Assembly (NCBI RefSeq): GCF_000004825.1
Contig: NW_008805066.1
Span: 744,001 to 808,000 of the forward strand
Length of the DNA: 64,000 bases
Source of the DNA: Heterostelium album PN500
Taxonomy: Eukaryota; Evosea; Eumycetozoa; Acytosteliales; Acytosteliaceae
Reading direction: 5' to 3'
Positions 56,501 through 64,000 of the stretch are shown piece after piece (within the stretch, counting starts at the first letter, position 1; each line of letters starts with the position of its first letter). Made by a program: the position numbers and the translations under genes. Below the pieces are notes generated by a model. The model was not told the origin of the DNA. It did not search any database and saw only the letters and a program-made list of their open reading frames with translations.

Positions 56501-59500
56501 TTGAAAGCATCATCCTTGTAGGGTGGAGGTGGAGGAGGAGATGTCGATGACGAGGACGAGGACGAGGTTGGGTCATTACTTGAAGTTGGCAATTCACTCA
56601 TTTCCTTTTGATGTTGTTGGTAGTACTGATAGGATAGTTTCATCTGTTCGGAAGAGATGAATGTACTGTTACGATGAGAGGTAGTGAGTGACGATGGAAG
56701 TGGATCATTGACATCAACTTCACCTTCTTCAATTGGGTCCAACCAATTCAAGAATGCTTTGAATAGATTTTTGATTCTAACTGCAATTGGAACACTAGGT
56801 TTCTCTTCATCTTCATCGATATGTGATGATTCAACAGGTGGAGACTTTGTAACAGATGTTGTTGTTGGATCTGTTGTAACAACCTTGGAACTATTTATAA
56901 TAATTGGATCCAATTGAATATCTGTATTATTTTTATCATTATCAATACCAATATTATTATTATCTTGATTGTTATCATTGTTATCAATGTTATTATCTTG
57001 ATTCTCATTTGAATGAGGTGATGATGTAAGTTGTCCAGATGGTCTAGAATTGAATTGTTCCAAATAGAATTGTCTGTGTCTATGTTGTCTTTGTTCCTTT
57101 AGAGATTGTAATCGTTCACGACGCTGCTGAATGATGGTTTGAACAGAGTTTAATTGTTTGATTCTATTCTCACGTCGATTCTTGTAGAATTCCAATGCGA
57201 TTTCGTAGGCACTGTTTCTATTCTCTTGGAGATGTTTTTCGAGTGTTGCGAAATCACTGGATTCATAGATGTTCTTTTGGTAGGCCATCAGAATCATGAT
57301 GATCACATCACTAACGGTTTCACTGACGGTGTTGAAACGTGAGGAACTGACAATGGTGAATCCAAGAATGTCGGCAACGCGATCGGCTGCACTGTTATCA
57401 TCGCCATACGCAACAAATACGAATTGGAATAGGATTTGAGTCATCAGTACGAACCAATTGTAGAATGCCATTGCTTTCCAGAGTCGGCTCCACGAGCGAT
57501 CCTCGCCACTGAACAGCACATACACAGAGAAGAAAACATATCCAGTGGAGATTAAATCACACTCTGCCGTGCCAGCAATGAAAATGGTGATCAAAGTGAC
57601 CTGGGAAGAGAAACGAACGATGATGTATCTAATCTCTGAGTACCAAGGACGTGGTTCACAAGTGAAATTACGATAGTCCATATCGAAATTCAAAAAGTTC
57701 TTTGGGAATGGCAGTGGTTCGAGAGGGTTTTTCTTTGGCAGCTTGAAAAGCAACATTGAGAAGAAAAGAACTGCGAAATCAACCGTTAGAATATAGATAC
57801 TTGGCGATTCCAGTAGTAAAAGATTACTGAGAAGATCGTTCGATAGTGACCATGGAGGAGTGTGTCCACTCGGCACTCCCAACAGGAATATGTATTGCGC
57901 CATTATGATAGGCACCATCAATATAGAGAGATAGAACAACCGGTGAATCTTTTGATTCGATATATTCAGCCCCAATCCAATGACACAGAGATAGATGATA
58001 CCCAATATATTGACACGCCAACACAACGATATAGAGAGTGTAACAAACACAACTTCGACACCATACAACTCATAAAAGTGTGAGATGTACCAGAATAAAC
58101 GTTGTCCAACTGTGCAGTTGTAAGGATCGAGATCTTTTCTCTCAGAGGCAGGCTGCTTGAGATGTTGATATGCTTTGTTCCACCAGTATGCCCATTGCTG
58201 TACCGACACCAATAGGATAATTGTCAAGTTGAGTTTAATAACATCCCAGTTTGTAGAGTGAGAAGACGATGGCATACCAAGCCAACGTATCAAATCGTCG
58301 TGACCGATCACCCGCGATGCTTCGGGGAAGAGGAATGCCATTTGGAAAAGTACCAACAATTGTGAGTAAATCAAGATGTAGAATCCAATTCTATAGGTTC
58401 CCTTTCTGAAAACCATGGCTGTAAGTACCATCACCAGGTAAATGGCATTGAAGAAGGATGGCGGTGACAAAGCAATGAGGAAGACAGCCCATAGTACAAG
58501 CTTGGAGCCGTGGAGATACGCGAATCTATTGAGCCAGTAAACCAAGCTGAGGAAGCGCGGATGTTGTTGTAGCTGTTGTTCTATTGCGTGTCTGGTGTTG
58601 GAATCCGACGGCTTGTTGAAGAAACAACCCAGTTGGAATACACAGACAATGAGAATAGCAACATTACCCAACAGTTCAATAAAGTATTCCGAGTGGTACA
58701 CTGTCAGACCGATGTCATCCAGTGTTATATACTTGTTGGTCGGGAAAATGCTGATAAGCCATTGATTCACCTGAGGGAATTGATAGACGTATCTCGCTAC
58801 CAATACTGCAGCTTGACTCATGACAATCAACACCCAGAATCTACGAATGTGAGCACTTCCATTGGCAGAGACATGATGAATTGCCAGACAGAGGAACACT
58901 GTTGCCATGTAGAGAATAGAGATGATCGACACCTTGCTAAACACACCGACCATTACGATCACAAGATAACACAATGGCAGTGCATAGTGTTGTGATACAT
59001 TGTAGATGAGATTACCAACGGTTTGGACAATCGGCGGAAGTTTTGTATCTCGGAATACCTTGTTGACATTCCACTGGGTGAGAGTGAACAAAACAATGAT
59101 CCACTTCCACAACAAACCAAACCAAACAACACGATAGTGTACCAGTCCAATAAGCTCAGTTGTTTCACTCTCAATATCAACGGTTGCATTGATCTGCCAT
59201 GTGTAACACAGCGTGTAGACAACCTGTGCGTATATAACCAAGAGAATCCAGAACCTGGTAGCCAGTCGCTCACTTATGATAAACAGGATAAAGAATATCA
59301 TGTAGCCAGCATTCAACAAAGAGATCTGAGTCAATCCACAAACAAAGAGACCGGCCAGTGCAAGTCGGTACGACTGACTGAAAATGGTCAAGAACGTACC
59401 AGTGAATATTGCCTTGGTGATCTCTTGTGCTCTGGTAAGCTTCTCACCATGATTAGCTATGAATTGCTGATAAAAGACTTTCCAACCATCAGAGATCATC

Positions 59501-59821
59501 GAAGTATAAGGACGAATACGAGCTTCGTAAGAGGAACGTGAAAAGTCGACCGAAGAAGGTGCAGGCGACACCGAACGACCTGCCGATGGAACTTGGAAAC
59601 TAACACCCTTCTTGAGATTCGAACGTAATGGTGGTGAACCCATACCACCTCTCTTAAGAACAGGTCGCTGTTTCAAAGTGGATCTACCATCTGGAAGTCC
59701 TGTTGGTCTTGGAGACGATGTTGTCGTTGACATCATATTATTATTATTATTACTACCATCTTCACTTGTTGTATCATCAATCATCACCAACAAATCTCTC
59801 TTTTGTAGTTGTTGTTGTTGC

Positions 59822-59872
<51 letters not shown>

Positions 59873-61755
59873 GTCATTGTTACACTATTTGTTATTGATG
59901 TAATATTTGACTGTACTACTGGATCGTCCATCTTCAACTTGAGAGTCGGTGTCTTGTGATAGAGATTCATATCCATATAACTGTAGAAACAATAGAGACC
60001 GAATGTAATGGCAAGTATCAGCTGAACACCAATGTACAGCCATATACTGGTAGTTGGCCAAATAAAGAAACCAATTAGCCGTGTCGCCGATGTTTCACTC
60101 CATGAATTCAATGGAATATTGAAACAATATTGCAGTGTAATGAAAATCAATATATAACACAATACCAGCTTTGAAAACGTCTTGAATGCACGCAATGGAA
60201 CCAAAGAAACAATCGAACCAGTTGCCAAAAGAATACTAGTGTAAATACTCGGTTTTAAAAACAAACAAATAACATTGATTTCAACACAACATATCTAAAT
60301 CAATTTGATTAAAGATGAATCGGATTATTAGTTATGATAATAATGAATAGTTAATTAATATAACATACAGTCCAACCATGATTAGCAAATAGCATTGCAA
60401 TCTTTGTGAATCTATTGGGATTGTTATCATCTTGCTGATCTTTGTTTAGTTTTTTATCTTTTTGGAGCATCAGTTTGTAGTGTTGTTTGGTCATGTTGTA
60501 GAGTAGTTTCTGTCTCAGAATCAAACAAACCGAGATGTAGAGGAATAGGATAGTGACGTACCCGATGACGAGTGGCCAGATAGAGACATCCCAAACATTG
60601 TAGTTTCTAACACCGTACCAATCCGCTATGTTTTGTTGGTAGTTGGTGTTTACAATGGGTATCTGTACTAGATAGATAAACAGTAGCTGGAAGAACGACA
60701 GCGTCAAGAAGAACGGATAGATGCGCGTCATGATACGATGCACAGAGATTCTCGCCGACAAACACAAGATGAATCCAATCGCAAATATAAAATAGAATGC
60801 ATTGATGACCGAAGGAAACGATATAGCGGAGAGACACAACATCAAGAATGCAAAGAAACTCAATGCTTTCGATGGTGGTGGATTATAAAATACCGGATCT
60901 CTTTCTTTTCTCTTTCTTGTCGATGTCAATGGTGTTGTAGTTGTTGTTGTTGTTGTTGTAGTTTGTACATTAGTTACTTGTTGTTGTTGTTGTTGTGATA
61001 ATAAAGGTACATCTGAATTGATAGAATAATTAACTTTTTAATAAATATTATTAAGTTTTTAGTTGTGTTTGATATCAATTAACTAATTGCTATTGTAATT
61101 ACATGGTGAATACATACTCATTGTTGACTTTCTTGATTGTTCTTCAATGTTTAGGTTATTTGTCATGTTGATTCCTTCTTGTTCGAATTCGGATTGTATA
61201 CGCTTACGATACCACAGTGATGCAGTGATGATAGAGATGACCAAAGCTATCAGATCTGGCAGCACATTGAGCAAACCCTCTGTGACATAGGTAAACTTTA
61301 TGAAACCAAGTTGATTCAATGTAAAGTTACCATTGAATTTCGATACCAAGTTGACAATAGTGATCATCACCAAACTAACCACCGACAGCATTGTCGTAAT
61401 ACTCGGCAATATAGAAGATATAACATCTGTTTTGTGTGATTGTTTGATTTAAAGTTAATTAGCTATTTTTAATTCATTCATTTATGTAATGTATATTGAC
61501 AGAATGGAATTGGTTACTTACTTTGTTTTTTAAAGTGTTTATGTGGTAATAACAATACTGAGAGTAAAAACGTCAGAAAATAAGCATATGATATAATACT
61601 TGCTCTCAGTACACTTGCTATAAAAAATGAGAAATGAAAAATGTCAATAACCATTGAATGAGAAAAATGGTGTTATAAATTATTAAGTCTTAAGATACAT
61701 TACCAACAAGTAAAGCAAAAGGGAATGCTAAACAAACAAAATAATATGCAATCAT
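53536..61755 (-). CDS. pzoA: Piezo mechanosensitive cation channel
   Basis: Exons on the minus strand: 61704-61755, 61522-61617, 61118-61426, 60369-61012, 55536-60294 and about 53536-55292, giving roughly 2540 residues. Dozens of hydrophobic helices in four-helix units fill the protein, with long polar loops (poly-Gln near 59809-59873). The C-terminal pore module is diagnostic: LAVQWFDSYFKNIF, ICYGYPILAENRFLMDGYSN, FEMRTLLDWIATDTTL, a large extracellular beta domain, and the last helix plus FLRMYVTGMALRITLE...LEEELYNELIQVFRNANLLYE, which matches the Piezo C-terminal end (beam/anchor). Piezo channels are trimeric Ca-permeable stretch-gated channels of the plasma membrane; in Dictyostelium the single Piezo contributes to confinement-induced migration. 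The junction near 55260-55550 is uncertain (see findings). The gene symbol is that used in D. discoideum. Confidence 0.85.
55400..55500. repeat. AAT/AAC trinucleotide repeat at Piezo intron/exon junction
   Basis: About 30 AAC/AAT units (minus strand), interrupted by GAT. One minus frame reads long poly-Asn/Asp. Its status as intron or coding low complexity is not settled. Confidence 0.75.
59809..59873. repeat. (TTG)n repeat encoding poly-Gln in Piezo
   Basis: About 20 CAA/CAG codons on the minus strand in a cytoplasmic loop of the Piezo protein. Confidence 0.9.
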
Positions 61756-62835
61756 GATTTTATTAGTTTGTTTGTTGTAGCTTTTTGACCTAAGCTTTAG
61801 CTTTAGCTTTAGATTTAGATTTAGATTCTACTTCTACTTCTATTACTACTGGTACTACCAATTCACTAAACCAATTACTAATTGTTTGTTGACTATACTA
61901 TTGGAATTAGATTTTAAAGGTAAATTAAAAATATAAATTAATTAGAATGAATAAACTTTAAATTTTATAAATTCGTAAAGTAATTGAAATGAATATAAAT
62001 GTGAACATAAACCTCAATATTATATAATTATATATTATCATTAAACATCAATATTGACAACCCAAATTAATTCTCTTTATTTATCTTTTGTTTTCGCACA
62101 CCTAAAATGAAAATCACAAATCACTACTTTTTATGTTCATACATATATATAATATATGTATATTATTATGTGTGTTGTGTGCTGTGTTAAACTACTTTAT
62201 ATGTAAATGTACATACCAAAATTAATTAAGTTTGTAAATAAAGTTTGTTTAAAGTTTATACTTTCATTCAAAAATTAACTTTCAATTATAATTATGTATA
62301 TATTGTTTATATATATATATATATATGAATCTGATTTGCTTTTTTGTTCGTTGTTATTTTTGATTGATTATTGTTGTCAACTACATCTACATCACGCAAC
62401 AAACGATAAATTGATTAATAATGTTATTGCAGAATGAAAAAAAAACCAGAGGTCAAAATTTGCATTGATTTTTTTGTTTTTTTTTTTTAATTATTCAAAT
62501 ATCCAGGAATAATAATTTTCTGGTCGAAAACAAAATTGTTTAATATGATAAATGTGTTTCTATGAGAAATGTCTGTTCCTACACCAATAAATATTTCATT
62601 TCATTTCTTCGCCACCGCTACGGTGATAATATTATGATATTATGAAATAAATATATTGATATTATTAATATTTGAAAAAGATCAACTAAATTTTATAGGG
62701 ATATTTAATAAAATCCAGATAAAAATATTAGAATATATAAAATATCAGTTTTTCAATTTATAAATCTGGATCTTTGCAATGATTTTTTGTTTTTTTTTGG
62801 TTTATAATTATATAATATATTTATTAAAGTTTAGT
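61756..62835. other. AT-rich intergenic region
   Basis: Promoter side of the Piezo gene and 3' flank of the calponin-homology gene. A tandem (TAGCTT/TAGATT)n-like stretch lies at 61790-61830. No gene or RNA could be supported. Confidence 0.5.
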
Positions 62836-64000
62836 TTACAATGAGTTACCACAACTACCACAGAACTTGGCACCACCGGCAGCCTTGACACCACAGTTTC
62901 CACAGAATGAAGCTCCGGCTGAAGTTGCAACTGGTGCTCTATTATTTGTTTGAAAATAAAAATAAAGATGGTAAGTATTAGTCCAATATTATTATCATAT
63001 ATTATTGTAAAACTACTATTTTAATGCCTCTTTTTTCTTTTCTAGTATTTTTTTTTTGATTTATATATTTTTATTTTGTTATTACATTTATTTCCAATAA
63101 TGTGTTGTATTTGATTTATTGATTGATTGATTATGATTATATTTATAGTTGATTTGATTTGATATTAAAATATGAAAAAGAAAAAAAAATAGAAACTGGA
63201 GATAATATGAAGTTAAAAATCCAGATCACCGGCCAACTCTCACTCTCTTCTCTTCTCTCTTCCAACTATCAACCACCAACCACAAACACCTCACTTCCAT
63301 TCATCCATCCATCCATCTATCCATTTGTCCATTATTAGAGTTAATTAATTATTAATTATTATTAAATATATACATAAAAGTTGTTGTTATTGTTGTTTGT
63401 TTTTGTTTGTTTTAGAGGGTCATTATTTATAGTAGATTTACTCATAGCGGACATCATACGGGTTCTTTGTTGGGACAGCGCTTGGTTTACCACCAGAGAC
63501 GATTCTCTTGACGGCTTGAATGTTTTGAATGACTTGGTTCAAGTTCTTGGCCTCGAAGAGATCGACGGTCATGAACAAATCAGTGGTAGCGACACCCATT
63601 GATTTACAGAAGTTCAAGTAGTTGTTGATGTTCTCCATTTGTACGAATGGTGCAGCAGATGGTGATGATTTAGCTGATCCTGGTTTAATCTTATTGGCAA
63701 ACCTAAAAAACAAATAAAAAAAAGTAGTAAACAATTATAATAATAATAATAACACCAATGACAATAATAAAAGTTAGATTTTTCAATTTTCTATACTACA
63801 CTTTTTTGTTTATTTGTAAAAACAAACTTACTTGCAAAGAAGTACACCAGATTTCAAAGCTTCAGCAAATGACTTTCCGGCTGGGAATGGTTCTCCGAGG
63901 GTTTGCTCGATGAAAGCTCTTGAATCTCTCTCGAGATTAGAGTCGTAGAGAGCTTCTCTCTTGGCGGCCAAATCAGCATCCAAACCAAAGTGATAATTAG
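62836..64000 (-). CDS. Calponin-homology protein with C-terminal zinc ribbon (partial, runs off window)
   Basis: Three exons are visible: 63832-64000 (5' end outside the window), 63442-63702 and 62836-62938; phases match at both junctions. The first gives the start of a type-3 CH domain (DADLAAKREALYDSNLERD, then FAEALKSGVLLCK). The second completes it (FANKIKPGSAKS, NINNYLNFCKSMGVATTDLF, DLFEAKNLNQVIQNI) and ends KNPYDVRYE. The layout is that of transgelin/calponin-like actin-binding proteins. The last exon adds a short zinc ribbon with two CxxC pairs (CGNCGVKAAGGAKFCGSCGN) 490 nt away. The CH plus zinc-ribbon architecture is uncommon in animals but the in-frame splice supports it. Likely cytoplasmic and actin-associated. 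Confidence 0.8.

Noticed and set aside
59023-59541. 172-residue plus-strand frame opposite Piezo
   Set aside because: Antisense shadow of a conserved membrane protein frame.

Overview
The window reads as nuclear DNA of a dictyostelid social amoeba (Amoebozoa), species undetermined. The evidence is very AT-rich intergenic DNA full of homopolymers, short introns of GTAAGT/GTATGT...AG type, Asn/Gln/Thr-repeat tracts inside otherwise conserved proteins, and a typical amoebozoan gene set (Piezo channel, phosducin-like protein, B-box genes, IPT/TIG surface protein, CLU-domain protein, TKL kinase). I rebuilt multi-exon models by joining open frames at splice signals and checking that the phases add up. 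Most conserved genes close perfectly in frame, which supports the coordinates.

Region 1 (0.4-11.7 kb) is an accessory, transposon-littered zone. Two CRN/RHS-like (Crinkler-type) P-loop ATPase genes lie on the minus strand. They share an almost identical ~320-bp promoter plus first exon, but only one carries the putative PD-(D/E)XK nuclease segment. Between them lie a small two-exon gene whose intron shares sequence with a CRN intron, a dead Ty3/gypsy integrase tail, a decayed Fanzor (TnpB-like) C-terminus and a fragment of a sorbosone-dehydrogenase-like gene. A truncated IPT/TIG GPI-type surface protein follows.

Region 2 (11.9-27.5 kb) is mostly housekeeping: an RlmM-like 2'-O-ribose methyltransferase, the SRP receptor beta subunit, a small secreted Cys-rich peptide, a ~2650-residue CLU / leucine-rich-repeat / ubiquitin-conjugating (E2) / CCCH zinc-finger fusion, and an SF1 helicase of the UPF1/SMUBP2 group.

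Region 3 (27.7-31.5 kb) is again degenerate: two B-box-family pseudogene pieces flanking a DDE transposase relic, then a TPR-like gene built from near-identical 123-bp repeats and a non-coding stretch rich in hairpins.

Region 4 (31.7-64 kb) holds a filamin-domain/ARM-like/TKL kinase, ataxin-10, a secreted Cys-rich protein, a B-box/kelch-like gene with a homopolymer frameshift, phosducin-like protein, a GH47 alpha-mannosidase, a FAM50/XAP5 protein, the eEF1A lysine methyltransferase, glia maturation factor, a second B-box gene fused to a new coiled-coil tail (also frameshifted), the Piezo channel, and at the right edge a calponin-homology protein with a C-terminal zinc ribbon (cut by the window end).

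The recurring theme is duplication of promoter plus 5' exon followed by exchange of the 3' part, seen in both the CRN and the B-box families, together with transposase relics. The core genes around these islands look intact and unrelated to each other in pathway.
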